From assembly GCA_013306675.1 (NCBI GenBank), contig JABLUY010000059.1:93327-157326 (forward strand): a stretch of 64,000 bases of DNA, read 5' to 3'. A program made the translations under genes and the position numbers. Shown here one piece after another: positions 1-10,155 of this stretch. Source of the stretch: Thraustochytrium sp. TN22. Taxonomy: Eukaryota > Sar > Bigyra > Thraustochytrida > Thraustochytriidae. The notes under the pieces are model-generated. The model worked only from the letters and a program-made list of their open reading frames with translations, made no database searches and was not told the DNA's origin. How positions within the stretch are numbered: position 1 is the first letter of the stretch; each line of letters starts with the position of its first letter.

Positions 1-245
1 GCTTGGTGCAGGCCGTAATTGCAGAGACCGTCACACAGACCAAAACAAGATGCAGATGCACGCGTCTACTTCGGAACCCCACATGCGTAGCTCTCTGGCG
101 CTCTCTGGCTTATGGAACAGCGTCATGGTGATCGTTACCACAACCTCGGGTGCCTTGGAGAGACGAGGCCCGGACTCGAACGAGAACCGAGGAAAGGATC
201 TACGCCGAGGCAGCCACAACATTGCGAAGCAGAACACAATGCAGA
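1..245. other. window edge, no gene recognised
   Basis: Sequence left of the two-exon minus-strand gene. It holds a partial B-box-like string on the minus strand near 170-185, but the surrounding bases do not fold as a tRNA. No coding pattern was found. Confidence 0.3.
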
Positions 246-741
246 TCACATGATAATGTCCAGCGAACGGTCTTGCGCCACAGCAGCAAAGTGCTCGTCG
301 TCGCGAGCCGTCCAGCGACGAAGGCGGCAGGCCGCGCCCTGATGGTACACGTAAAATGCGAGCGCCGTTTCAAGCTCAGCGACTCTGCGCAGGGTCGTGT
401 CGTCAGCATCGCCTGCGTCGTCGACTGGCGCCAATGCAACCTACCTGGCCTTGTCCACGCGCACGGTGGCGACATTGTAGCGCATGTCCACCTCCTCCAC
501 GAAGCAGGGAAAGTTCGCGCTGCCCTTCTTCCCGTAAAAGGACAGCAGCGCCGCGAGGATGACGGTGGTCACCACCTTGGCGTCCACCACCTCCTCGCGC
601 GCCTCGCCGCCTTGCTGCTGCACTCGCCGCAGCTCCCTGTCGCGCTTGAGCGCCTCGTCAGCCTCCTCCGCCTCCTGGCCGCCGCCGCCGCCATCGCCGC
701 CTCGGTCCCAGCACGCACAACCGCAGACGCAGGCGCTCCAT
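246..741 (-). CDS. small predicted single-pass membrane protein, two exons, start unresolved
   Basis: Reading the minus strand, a frame runs from about 715 down to a TAG at 443-441. It carries a basic/acidic helix, then a hydrophobic segment (VVTTVILAALLSFYG), then a folded-looking stretch. The TAG lies inside a good 5' splice site (AG|GTAGGT at 445/444). A 60-nt intron (444-385), with a CTGAC branch-like motif and a GCGCAG end, removes the stop and keeps the frame. The second exon (384-246) continues for 45 codons to TGA and ends RSLDIIM. No ATG is visible in frame upstream; the nearest ATG (741) is in another frame, so a further intron or a different start is needed. The gene is divergent from the HEATR3-like gene. 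I do not recognise the family. Confidence 0.42.
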
Positions 742-952
742 GGCGGCGCGAGGCAGCTGGGAGCTCCGCGCCGCCGCGAGCCCGCCCGCCCGCCCGCCCG
801 CGCGCCCGCTGCCCGCGCGCCCGCTGCCCGCGCGCGGCGCCAGTGGGTTGGGGTCCTGCGCGCGCGCGCTTGGCGCCATGCAGGAGGGCGCGGCACGGGT
901 GGCGCGCGGGGCCCGGCAGAGCAGAGCAGAACCGCTGGTCCTGCGCGCGCGC

Positions 953-983
<31 letters not shown>

Positions 984-984
984 G

Positions 985-2886
985 ATGGGCAAGGCGCGGC
1001 GCACCAAGGGGCAGCGCAACGCGCGGCGGCGCGCGGCGGCCGCGGGCGCGGCGGGCGGCGGCGGCGCGGGCGGCGCGGGCGGCGCGGGCGAGGATGGCGC
1101 GGGCGGCGCGGCGGGGGCGCGGCGCGGCGGCGCAGGGCGCGCAGCGCGGCAGGAGGCCGTGGCCGTGGTCAAGTCGCTGCAGGCGGGCGACACGCAGCAG
1201 CGCGTGCAGGCGCTGATTGCGCTGGGCGGGATTTTTGAAGCCGGCCCGGACAAGGCGCAGGAGCAGAGCGAGGTCTTTGAGGTGCTGCACCGCGCCGGCG
1301 CGCTGCCGGCCTTCGTGGCACGGCTCACGGACAGCGACGTGTCGGTGCGGCATCTGACCAGCGGCGTGCTGTGCAACATGTGTCGCGCCGGCGGCAGCGA
1401 GGTGGCGGACCGCCTGGTCAAGGCTGGCATCCACACGGGCGCCATTGCGCTGGCGCGCCGCGCGCTGCCAGAGGACGCCGGCCCGCGCGAGGAGGCACTG
1501 CAGACGCGCATCCGCGCGCTCGACCTGCTCACGGAGCTCTGCGTATCGTCCGCCTCGGCGCTCGGCGCGCTGCAGGACCTCGACGGCACCACCTTCGCCT
1601 CGGTGGCGTCGCTGCTGCGGCTGCCGGCCGGCGAGGCACCGCCGCAGGTCGCGGCGGAGACCATCGAGGGCGCGGCGCGCCTGCTCAACGTGGCTCTTGA
1701 GGGCAACCCGGCGCTGGCTGGCTGCGTGGCCAGCAGCGCTGACGCCAGCGGGGCACTCGCAGCGTTTTGCAGCGAGCCGGCCGCAGGTTCGGCCGTCGCC
1801 GAAGGCGGCGACACGGACCTGGCCAAGACGTGCGCGCTCTCGCACGCGCGCGCCTCCATGCACGCTGCGTCGGCGCTCCTGGCCGTGGCGGCCGCCGCTG
1901 GCGCGGCCAAGGGTGCGTCCGCAGAGGCGCAGCAGGCGCCGGCCAAGGCATTTGCACGGCTGCTGGACCTGGCGCGCGAGGTGCTCGACATGAACGAGGT
2001 GGACACCGAGACAGCCTCCCTGGTGCTCGAGGTGGTGACAAGCTGCTGCGCGCTGGACGCGGAGGAATCGGAGGCCAGCGGCGCGGGCGGCGCCCGCTGG
2101 AAGCACGAGCTGGCGCTGCGCCGCGCGTGCGCCGACGCCGTGACGCTCGACCCGATCGCGCAGCGCTGCGCGCTCATCATCAAGGGTAGCGCCGAGGCGC
2201 TCGACTCGGCCGTTGCCCAGGAGCTCGCGCCGCGCGCTTGCGGATTGTTGGACAATCTCGTGCAGAACGCGAGCTTGGACCGCGTCGCGGCGCTCGACCC
2301 GCAGGGCATGTGGGACGCCACGCACGCCGTGCTGCTCACGGCGCTGCGTGCCGCGCATGAGCAGGGCGACCAGCTCGCCTCGGCGCTCGAGGAGCTCACC
2401 TCCATGCTCACTGCCTTCCTCTGGTCGCTCGTGCGCCGCGTCAAGTCGTCTCACGAGGAGGCGCCCAAGCAGGCGCTTGCCTGGAAGCCCTCGCCCGCCC
2501 AGCTCGAGGAGATCATGCAGTTGCTGCAGACGGACCTCAACGCTTCGGCGCGCACCAACCTGCTCGGCCTGCTCGGCGTCCTCGGCTCTGATGCCGCGGC
2601 GTGGGACGAGGCCACCCTTCACAAGTTTGGCGCCGCTCTCCTCGGCTCCGTCACGGATGCTTCCATACTGGCAGCGGTGCAGGCCATCGACTCTTCCATC
2701 GACATGTTTGCCGCAGACGAGCTCCACCCACTCTTTATGTCCTTGAACGGGCTCGAGGTCCTCCGCTCCGCCGTTCCGCGCCTCAAGGTCACGCTCATGG
2801 ACAAGGACGCGCGCATCGACGCGCCGGCCGTGGCCCTGGTGCTTGGCAACCTGGAGGACTTTGTGCAGTACAAGATGGATGCGTAG
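985..2886 (+). CDS. HEATR3: HEATR3/Syo1-like ARM-HEAT protein (5S RNP import chaperone)
   Basis: A 633-residue single-exon protein. The start at 985 was chosen because MGKARRTKGQRNARRR matches the short basic MGK-R-K opening of HEATR3/symportin proteins; upstream codons are low-complexity. A Gly/Ala-rich linker follows. From about residue 60 come armadillo/HEAT helices, including a stretch close to the family (VRHLTSGVLCNMC, then GGSEVADRLVKAGI). Known role of the family: Syo1/HEATR3 escorts ribosomal proteins uL18 and uL5 into the nucleus and helps build the 5S RNP. Length fits (human about 680 residues). It is divergent from the small minus-strand gene and convergent with the kinesin, with 155 bp between stops. 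The family call rests on the N-terminus and ARM pattern only; another ARM protein is possible. Confidence 0.68.
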   Translation: MGKARRTKGQRNARRRAAAAGAAGGGGAGGAGGAGEDGAGGAAGARRGGAGRAARQEAVAVVKSLQAGDTQQRVQALIALGGIFEAGPDKAQEQSEVFEVLHRAGALPAFVARLTDSDVSVRHLTSGVLCNMCRAGGSEVADRLVKAGIHTGAIALARRALPEDAGPREEALQTRIRALDLLTELCVSSASALGALQDLDGTTFASVASLLRLPAGEAPPQVAAETIEGAARLLNVALEGNPALAGCVASSADASGALAAFCSEPAAGSAVAEGGDTDLAKTCALSHARASMHAASALLAVAAAAGAAKGASAEAQQAPAKAFARLLDLAREVLDMNEVDTETASLVLEVVTSCCALDAEESEASGAGGARWKHELALRRACADAVTLDPIAQRCALIIKGSAEALDSAVAQELAPRACGLLDNLVQNASLDRVAALDPQGMWDATHAVLLTALRAAHEQGDQLASALEELTSMLTAFLWSLVRRVKSSHEEAPKQALAWKPSPAQLEEIMQLLQTDLNASARTNLLGLLGVLGSDAAAWDEATLHKFGAALLGSVTDASILAAVQAIDSSIDMFAADELHPLFMSLNGLEVLRSAVPRLKVTLMDKDARIDAPAVALVLGNLEDFVQYKMDA

Positions 2887-3041
2887 TCGCATGTCCAATT
2901 CGAACTCGTAGATAACTAAGTTACACCGTGGAAAAGGCGAAAGACGATGCGTTATTTGAGTCAAAGCGAGTGAGAGGACAGAATGTTATGGAAGACAAAA
3001 AGGGTGGGGGTGGGGGGTGGGGGGTGATGCACGCAGCATCT
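2887..3041. other. short convergent 3' intergenic region
   Basis: Only 155 bp separate the stop of the HEATR3-like gene from the stop of the kinesin gene, so both 3' UTRs must lie here and may overlap. It holds a G-rich run near 3000-3027. Confidence 0.6.
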
Positions 3042-6000
3042 TTACATGAGCGCACAGGCCTTGGAGCCGCCGTCAGCCTTGGCCTGAAAGGTGTGTGAAG
3101 CCTCGAGCGTTTTGTTCTTGCTAGTGAGGTCCTGGATGTCGTCCTCACGACGCGTGAGCTCCTTGGTGAGCTGAGACACCCGGTCCTCGAGCTCCTTGCG
3201 CGCCTGCTCGGCGGCCGACGTCTTGGATTCGGCCTCAAGGAGGCGGGCCTGCGTCTGCGCGAGCTGCGCCTCGAGGCGGACCAGGGCGCTTGTGCTGTCC
3301 TCGTCACCCGTGCCGGCTTCCTCACCTCCCGGGCCGGTAGCGCTCGGTTCGTGGCCGGAGCGGTCCTCCTGGCCGTCCTCACCACCGCCGATGCGGCGCA
3401 CCGAGGAGGCGAAGGCGACGGACTTGCTGCCCGAGGCGTGTGGAGAGATGACCTCGTCCGTCGGGCTTGTAGGCGAGGCGAGGCCGGAGGGCGCAGCGGG
3501 CTCTGCGGCCAGTGTTCCCCAAACCTGGAACTCGAGAGGCTGGTTCTGAATGTAGGAGACAAAGGCATCGTCGACCCTGACGGAAAAGCGGTCCACGTGC
3601 TCGAAGCGTGGGTTGATGGTGTTCGACTCGCACGATGGCGTGCGGTGCGCCTCCAGGTTGAAAAACTTGTAGGAGACAGCGAGGTTGTTGCACAGTTTCT
3701 TTGGCAGGCCCTCGGCGGCGTGCACAGTGACGGCGACGCGGAGGTCGGTGCCTTGGATGTCGGCGAGCGTGGTCTCCTCCTCGGTGTCGAAGCGTTCGAG
3801 CGCTTCAATCTGCTTGTCGTCGAGCGACACGGACACGTGCAGCGCGCCGTCGGTCTTGCCCTGGAACTGAATCACCGGCGGCGTGTCGTCAATGTTGATG
3901 AAGAATCCGAGCGGCGCCAGCATGACATAGGCCTTGCCAATGAGCTGCTCCTCGGGCGGGTCGTAGAATGGATCGTACTCCTGACCGTAAATCTCGTCCA
4001 CCTCCGCCATGTCGCGGCCCGCGGCCACAAAATCCTCGTACATCTCACGCATGAGGAAGAGGCGGTTGACGAACTTCTCCAGAGACCAAACATTGGGAAT
4101 GTCTTCGTCGCCAGTGCAGACGCGGATCCACACGGTGGTCTCCATGGCGTTGGCGATGGCGTCCGCGTCGGCAGAGTCGGCCGCCGCCGCGGCCTCGGCT
4201 GCCGTAGCGACGAGCTGCAGGCCAAAGGTCTTGCCTTTGCCGAGCTCGTCGGCAATGGCGTTCGCCTCCGAGACAAGCGGGAGAGTGGAGAGGATCTCCT
4301 TCTCGAGGACGGCGTTCTTGCGGCGCTCACTCTCGCGCTGCGCGTGAAGGCGCTGCGTCGTGTCAATCTGTTCCTGCAGCTTGGCCTGCAGAGCGCGCTG
4401 ATCCGCCATCATGCGCTCACGCTCCGCGTCCGTGGCCGCGCGCGCCTCCTCCTCGGCGCGCCGGCGCTCCTCCGCCATTTGTGCCTCCAACGCGCGCACC
4501 TTGTCCTGCATGGCACGAGCCTCGCTCTCGGCGCGCTCGCGCGCCTCGCGCTCGCCCTCGGTGAGCGTCGTCATCTGCTGCTCGTTCAGCTCCAGCATGG
4601 CCCCGTCCCACGAGTGCTTGGCCAGGAGCGCCTCCTTGTCGGTCTGCGCATAGCCGCCCGGGCAGGCGGCAGGCACGACGCAGAGGAAGACGTAGTTGTT
4701 GCCGATCACGAGACGGTCTCCGTGCGCTAGCTTGACTGAGGTGGCCTGAGGCACCGGCTTACCGTTCACGAAGACCTTGGCTCCGGCGCAGGCCTCGAGC
4801 GTGAGGTCGTCGCCCATGCGTGCCACCGTGCAGTGCTCCTTCTGAATGCTCAGGCCGCTGAGCACGATGGTCTGCGGCGAGGGCGCGTCGGCGCGGCCCA
4901 GGCGCGCCAGGCCCTCCTCGAAGAAGTAGGTCAGCACGCCGGACATGAGCGGGTCTTGGTTCAAATTCATGATGTGTGGCGTGTGGCGCGCCTTGTCCTG
5001 ATCTGTGCCCATGCCGAGCTTGGCCAACGCCGCGTCGCGCTGCTCCATGTGGTCGTGCGACTCCTTGAGGCGCTCCTCCCACGGTCGCTCCGACTCGCGC
5101 AGCAGGCGCTCGTTCTCTGTCATCTCCTCACGGATGCGGCGCACCTCGGCGGTACCAGGGCGGCTCGCCTCCTCGCCCGCCCCGCCGACCGTGCCCTGGG
5201 CAAGCATGCGCTTGAGCTCCTCGATCTCCTCCTTGAGGCCACGGATCAGCTTCTGGTTTGGGTCCTCGTTTACGACGGCCTGGTTCTTGATCTGCTTGGC
5301 GCGGTCCGCGTACCGCAGCGTGCTGAGCGTCTCATCGTAGTTGACGCAGGACGGGCTGATGGCCGCGATCATCACGGTCTTGGCGTTTCCTCCCAGCGAG
5401 TTCTTGAGCAGGTGTGTCAGCACCGAGTCGCGGTACGGCACCAGCACGTTCTTCTTCTTGGCGTTGGTGGCGCGCTCTGCGAGCGCCGAAATGACGTTGC
5501 CCAGCGCGGAGAGGCTCTGATTGATGGCGCAGCCCTCCTTGAGGCGGTCGCCGCTCGCGCCCGTGCGGTCGGCGCGCTCGCTGCCGGCCAAGTCGATCAG
5601 GCTGATCGTGGACACCTTGTCCATGGCCTTGCCGGCGTCCTTGTCCACGGTCGTTTGCGTCACGATCACCTGGAAGATGGTGTGCGCGCGCGAGGAGGTC
5701 GCATTCATGGCCGTGGCGGCTACCGTCCGTGCGCGCGTGCCGGCCTCCATCGCCTTGGAGATCTCCTCGTAGCTGCCCACGGCGCTCTTGGTGAGGTTCT
5801 GCACGTACGGCCCGGTTTTGGGGTGGTCGCGCACCTTGAGCCCCTTGGCATCGCCCTCGGTCGGGTTGAAAAGGTCGCGCACCTTCTCGTTGTAGATCTC
5901 CAGCATGCTCGCCTCCACCTTGAAGGTGGTGTCCGGGTTCCCGTTCTCCATGATGCGCTCGAAGATCTGTCTGCATGCGCGCGGCACGATGCCCTCGGCG

Positions 6001-6335
6001 CCCGGGTACCCAATCATCGAGTGCGACTTGCCGGCGCCCGTCTGGCCGTACGCGAACAGGCTCACGTTGAAGCCCTTCCACGCATTGTCCAGCACGTCTA
6101 CGCCCAGGTCCTGCCACACCGTCTCTTGGGACGCGTGCTCCGGGTCATCTTCCGGCACGAACGAGTTGTACGAGAAGTCGAAGGTGTACGTCTTCTCCGT
6201 GCCCGTGTCTGGGTTCGTGATGAAGGTCTGCTGCGTCGCCCTGTCCATGCGAATGATGTTGCGCACGCCCTTGGCCTTCTCATACTCATGGATGAACGGC
6301 CGCACGCGAACCGCGACGCGCACCGCCTCCGCCAT
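3042..6335 (-). CDS. kinesin-3 family motor with FHA and C2-like regions and C-terminal CaaX box
   Basis: A 1,097-residue plus-end-type motor. The start at 6335 (MAEAVRVAVRVRPF) puts the motor at the very N-terminus as in KIF1-type kinesins; a longer in-frame start at 6509 would add 58 unlike residues. Motor motifs: P-loop GQTGAGKS (97-104), switch I NATSSRAH (211-218), switch II DLAGSER (248-254), then the neck. An FHA domain lies at about 490-600 (LSIQKEHCTVAR, FVNGKPVPQ), followed by a long Glu/Arg coiled coil. A C2-like segment at about 900-985 contains VTVHAAEGLPKKLC and FQVWG. A further coiled coil leads to the final residues KACALM. FHA after the motor is diagnostic of kinesin-3, which carries vesicles along microtubules. 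CALM fits a CaaX prenylation signal, unusual for this class. It shares a promoter region with the 376-aa gene. Confidence 0.93.
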   Translation of the reverse strand: MAEAVRVAVRVRPFIHEYEKAKGVRNIIRMDRATQQTFITNPDTGTEKTYTFDFSYNSFVPEDDPEHASQETVWQDLGVDVLDNAWKGFNVSLFAYGQTGAGKSHSMIGYPGAEGIVPRACRQIFERIMENGNPDTTFKVEASMLEIYNEKVRDLFNPTEGDAKGLKVRDHPKTGPYVQNLTKSAVGSYEEISKAMEAGTRARTVAATAMNATSSRAHTIFQVIVTQTTVDKDAGKAMDKVSTISLIDLAGSERADRTGASGDRLKEGCAINQSLSALGNVISALAERATNAKKKNVLVPYRDSVLTHLLKNSLGGNAKTVMIAAISPSCVNYDETLSTLRYADRAKQIKNQAVVNEDPNQKLIRGLKEEIEELKRMLAQGTVGGAGEEASRPGTAEVRRIREEMTENERLLRESERPWEERLKESHDHMEQRDAALAKLGMGTDQDKARHTPHIMNLNQDPLMSGVLTYFFEEGLARLGRADAPSPQTIVLSGLSIQKEHCTVARMGDDLTLEACAGAKVFVNGKPVPQATSVKLAHGDRLVIGNNYVFLCVVPAACPGGYAQTDKEALLAKHSWDGAMLELNEQQMTTLTEGEREARERAESEARAMQDKVRALEAQMAEERRRAEEEARAATDAERERMMADQRALQAKLQEQIDTTQRLHAQRESERRKNAVLEKEILSTLPLVSEANAIADELGKGKTFGLQLVATAAEAAAAADSADADAIANAMETTVWIRVCTGDEDIPNVWSLEKFVNRLFLMREMYEDFVAAGRDMAEVDEIYGQEYDPFYDPPEEQLIGKAYVMLAPLGFFINIDDTPPVIQFQGKTDGALHVSVSLDDKQIEALERFDTEEETTLADIQGTDLRVAVTVHAAEGLPKKLCNNLAVSYKFFNLEAHRTPSCESNTINPRFEHVDRFSVRVDDAFVSYIQNQPLEFQVWGTLAAEPAAPSGLASPTSPTDEVISPHASGSKSVAFASSVRRIGGGEDGQEDRSGHEPSATGPGGEEAGTGDEDSTSALVRLEAQLAQTQARLLEAESKTSAAEQARKELEDRVSQLTKELTRREDDIQDLTSKNKTLEASHTFQAKADGGSKACALM

Positions 6336-6903
6336 CCTGTTGCTGGCCGGCCTCGACGCGGCTTGCGGACCGTCGTCGCGACGGACCTGCCGGCCGGCAG
6401 AGCCGAGCTCCACGAATGGATGCACGCCGCCCCTGCCTGATGTGAGTGCGCGCGGCATCAATGCGCGCGCCGCACGGGCCGTAACGTGCATAAACCTAGA
6501 GAGGGGCACGTTACGCGCCGTGCCTTGCTGCTGCGTCGTTGCTTTCCACGCAGTGTCCGCCCCGTTGCCCCGGAAGAATCGCCCGGTGCTCCCCTAGACC
6601 GCCGTGGGAGGCAGCATGCGAGTCTAGGAGAGCCTTGACGTGTCCAGGTTCAGGTCGCGGCCGATGATTCGCTGCGCAAGGCCACGCACCCTGCCCCCCT
6701 CCCCGAGCCGCAGAACCCCTTCCAGTGATCCGGGTAACGCCTTCGGTCCCGGCCGAGCTCGGCGCGCGAATCGAGCTGGGGAGCCAGCCAGCCGGCGGCG
6801 CGCGGGAGAGCGGGCAGTCGGGCAACGCGGGGGTGGAGGCGGATAGAGCGCCGTAGAGGCGGGCGGGCATTCAGTCCCTTCTTCAAGTTCTTCTCGCGGC
6901 GCC
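6336..6903. promoter_or_regulatory. shared divergent promoter region (kinesin-3 / 376-aa gene)
   Basis: A 568-bp gap between two divergent start codons. No TATA-like box is evident. The region is GC-rich with short inverted motifs. That it holds both promoters is inferred from gene orientation alone. Confidence 0.45.
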
Positions 6904-8034
6904 GTGCCGCGCAGCGAGATGGCCGCGCAAAGCGGCGCCATGGTTGCGACGGCGGCGGCGGCGGCGGCGGCAGCGCAGCAGCAGCAGCAGCAGCAGCAGC
7001 GGCCGGTCTATGTGGTCGTGCAGCCGCAGGCTCCAGCGTCGCCACATGCCACTCTCGGCGAGCGGCTCGTGCAGTTGACAGGCCTCGCTGGGTACACGCT
7101 TGCCGGATATCGAACGTTCAAGCTCTTGCACGAGCGCAGGCTGCAACGCGTGCTGCTTCGGTGCTGGTGCTCGCTTGGCGTGCTGCACTATGCAGCGACC
7201 TGGGTGCCGCGGCTCCGGGTGATGGAGTCCCTCCTTGCGCTGCGGTTTGCGAGTTTTCTCTGCAGCCAGGAGCGCGAGGCGCCGGGCGCGGAGGCGACAC
7301 GCGACGAAGAGGCGGACCGCGCCCTCGCGCCCGCGGTCTTTGACTACGTCTACGACATGATGGCGTCGCGCTGCTGCAAGCTCTTCGACCACCTCGTGAT
7401 GCGCGTGCACAGCAAGCTCCTGGACGGGGCGCGCATCCTGCTCATTGGGGTCATTTCGAAGGTGCTCAACCTGCTCACAGCCAAGCAGTTGCACGACTTC
7501 AGACGCACGCTTACCGTCTCGCTCTCGCTACTCGAGCAGGAGCGCGCAGCGCGCAGGGGTCTTGGCGAGGAGGAGGACGTGGGGGAGCACGTGAGTCTGG
7601 CCAGCGGCGCCAGCATACCGACCGCGCGCCCTCTGCTCTGCATGACCTTCGAGCACCACGAGCACCGCGAGCTGCAACTAGAAGGGAAGCATTACGAAGA
7701 CCACGCAGGCGTCCGCGTGACCAAAATTCTCGACACCAGCAACGTGTGTGAGGTCGATGACGAGGATGACGACGAATATCTCGATGATCATATATGCGAG
7801 ATGAAGGAGGACGTCGACCCGGAGCTGTGCGCGTCGCGCAGGCCAGTCTTCGGCCGCCAAAAGTCCTTTCCCAGACAAAAGTTCGTCGAAGTCCCGCAGG
7901 ATGATGATGATGAAGTGATGAGCGACCAGGGCGACAACCAGGAGAATCACGCGACTCAGGCAGCCTTTTACGCCGCCGTCTCTCAAGAGCAGGCCACCTA
8001 CCTCGAGGAGGGCCAGATTTCCGGCATGCTCTGA
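6904..8034 (+). CDS. uncharacterised 376-aa protein with polyQ N-terminus
   Basis: A single open frame; the start is at 6904 or, equally likely, at 6919 (MAAQSG). The N-terminus has an alanine run then eight glutamines. The middle (about 45-200) is helical and hydrophobic in places (YTLAGYRTFKLLHERRLQ; ILLIGVISKVLNLLTAKQ) and could contain membrane-associated helices. The C-terminal third is very acidic (EVDDEDDDEYLDDH; VPQDDDDEVMSDQ). I do not recognise a family. It is divergent from the kinesin and convergent with ZPR1. Codon use and a clean stop support real coding. Confidence 0.72.
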   Translation: MPRSEMAAQSGAMVATAAAAAAAAQQQQQQQQRPVYVVVQPQAPASPHATLGERLVQLTGLAGYTLAGYRTFKLLHERRLQRVLLRCWCSLGVLHYAATWVPRLRVMESLLALRFASFLCSQEREAPGAEATRDEEADRALAPAVFDYVYDMMASRCCKLFDHLVMRVHSKLLDGARILLIGVISKVLNLLTAKQLHDFRRTLTVSLSLLEQERAARRGLGEEEDVGEHVSLASGASIPTARPLLCMTFEHHEHRELQLEGKHYEDHAGVRVTKILDTSNVCEVDDEDDDEYLDDHICEMKEDVDPELCASRRPVFGRQKSFPRQKFVEVPQDDDDEVMSDQGDNQENHATQAAFYAAVSQEQATYLEEGQISGML

Positions 8035-8289
8035 GGTGTGATTGAAAGCTGACGTGAAAAGTGATTTTGTGATTGAATGTGAGACGGACGAACGTGCAAG
8101 CTCTTGCCGCCACCGGCGAAGCAAGAGGCGCCATAAACCAAATCAGAGTCAGCGCCAACATCCATGCATGCAACTAACAAGCTATCGCAGTGTGAAGAGT
8201 GTACAGCCAGCCAAAGACAGGAAATCAAAATCAGGGGTGGGTGGGTGGGTTGGGAGCAGAAGAAGAGGTTTGTCCCATCAGAAGCATCT
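8035..8289. other. convergent 3' intergenic region
   Basis: 255 bp between the stops of the 376-aa gene and ZPR1. Slightly less GC-rich than its surroundings, with a GGGT repeat near 8236-8251. Nothing else seen. Confidence 0.5.
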
Positions 8290-10104
8290 TCAGGCGGCCT
8301 CGTCCGGGGCATCGGGCGGCCGGAGGATGGCAGCCTGGGGATGCGCCTCCTTGCCATCCTTCTGCAGATCGCGAAACTTGGCCTGGGCCGCCCGCGAGGC
8401 CTCGTCGCGCTGGAGCTGCTCCTGCAAGAGGTCAGTGTAATAGCCGAGGCCCTTGGCGCCAAGTCGAAAGAGCATGCCGGGCTTCGCGCCCTGAAAGGTC
8501 TCATAGGGACCGTCAAAGGCGCCCTTGTCAAGGTCCACGTGCGGCACGGAGGGGCCCTCAGCAACAGCAGTTGTGGCCGCGGCGAGCTCCTCATAGCCCT
8601 CCGTGCACATGTCGTTGAGGCCGAGGTCCTCATTGTCCTCGAAGGAGCGCTCGTAGAGCAACTCGGTGAGGCGCGGCTCGGGCTCGGGCGCCGTGGGGCT
8701 GTAGATGAAGGAGTTGGCGAGCGGGTCGCGGATGACGAGAGTGAAGTCCTCCTCGCCAGCGATCATACGCTCGAAGCGGTGCTCAAGCTCGGCGAAGCGG
8801 TCACGCGCGGCCTTGTCGGCCGAGTCGCCGGTCTGAAAGTCGGCGGCCTGACCCTCGAAGAGCGTCTCCTTGACGAGAGTCAGCAGACCCTCCACGGTGG
8901 TGTACATGCCGCCGAGAGAGCCCTGGGTCACCTCGATCTCCAGCTCCGGAAGCAGGACGCCGGCAGAGTTGCTCTTGACAACGTCGCGCTTCATGTCGTC
9001 CATCCACTCACGCGCGTCGCGGCTCTCGCGGGACGGCACAAAGAGCGAGAGCTCCTTGCCCTTGGCCGGGATCGCGCCGCCGCCCTTGACCTCGCTGGTG
9101 CGGTAGCCACACGAGTCGCTCGGGCAGTCGAACGCCATGATAACGATCTCCTGGAAGAAGGGGATGTCAGTGATGCAGGTCTTCGAGGTGCCCTCCGTGC
9201 CGCAGTTGGGGCAGTTGGACGGGATCTGGAAAACCTCCTTGTCCATGATGCGCGCCAGCGCCGCGTCTGTCTCAACCGGCTCACGATGGATGGTGGAGCC
9301 CTTGGGCGTCTGGAAGGTCTTGGCGAGCTCGGCGCGGCGCAGCTCCAGCGTGGCCTCGGCCTCGAGCTCCGTCTCGGTCTTGGTGGCCCCCGCGGCGGCC
9401 TCGTCACCGCCGTTCTCCTCGTCATACTCATAAGTCTCGAGCTGCAGGCCGAGCGCCTCGTTCTGCTCCTTCGAACGCACATAGCGGGTCACCACGAGGT
9501 TCGGGTCAGCGTGCGGCGCCTTGGGGTTCTCCAAGTACGAGTTCCCCGTGGGGTCGTCCAGCACGACGTGGCACGGGAACGAAAGGCCGCTGAGCAGCAT
9601 GGCGAGACGTGCCACGAACTCGTCCACCTGCGCGGCCGTCTCGGGCGCTACGCGGCGGCGGTCCTCCTGGCTGTCCTGCAGCTGCTCGAGCGCCGTGTGC
9701 AGCACGCCCTCGATCGTGGTGAAGACACCCTTACCCTTGGGCACCTCCAGCTCCAGCTCCTCCAGGGTCAGCGTCGCATTGTCGCCCTTGACCAGCTGCC
9801 GCTGCAGGTCCGCCGCCGACTCCAGCCGCAGCCGGTGCCGTGTGCCGCGGTCCTGCACGCGGGACCCGCTCTGGATCTCGTTGTTCTTCCACCCGCAGTG
9901 CGGGCACCGAAAGCTCATGAGGATGATCTCCCTGAAGAACGGGATGTCCGTGAACAGCAGCCGCGTCTTGCCCTGCTTGTGGCAGTTCATGCACAGGCTG
10001 TCCAGCTCCGTCGGCGCGTCCTTGTCCACGTGCACCACATCGCCAATCTTCGGGTACAGCTCCTCGTCCTGCGCCGCCTGCGCCGCCTCCTGCTGCTCCT
10101 GCTG

Positions 10105-10144
<40 letters not shown>

Positions 10145-10155
10145 TCTGCGCCCAT
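8290..10155 (-). CDS. ZPR1: ZPR1 zinc-finger protein
   Basis: A 621-residue protein with the duplicated ZPR1 architecture: a C4 zinc finger followed by an alpha/beta module, twice. Finger 1 is CMNC...CPHCGW; finger 2 is CPNC...CPSDSCGY, with four residues between its last two cysteines instead of two. Both are followed by the family's DIPFF-E-I phrase. The start at 10155 (MGAEE) is the first Met before the conserved region; it precedes an uninterrupted run of 11 glutamines in a Gln/Glu-rich stretch. Known role: ZPR1 binds eEF1A, helps it fold, and moves between cytoplasm and nucleus in growing cells. Human ZPR1 is 459 residues; the excess is the Q-rich head and a low-complexity linker. It is divergent from BRCA2. 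Confidence 0.95.

Noticed and set aside
150-250. tRNA-like B-box (CGTTCGAGTCC on the minus strand)
   Set aside because: The T stem has a C:C mismatch and no matching acceptor or A-box was found upstream.
441-2444. 667-codon minus-strand frame antisense to the HEATR3-like gene
   Set aside because: A GC-driven shadow frame: mostly Ser/Ala/Arg with no domain. Only its last part (below about 720) is kept as an exon of the small minus-strand gene.
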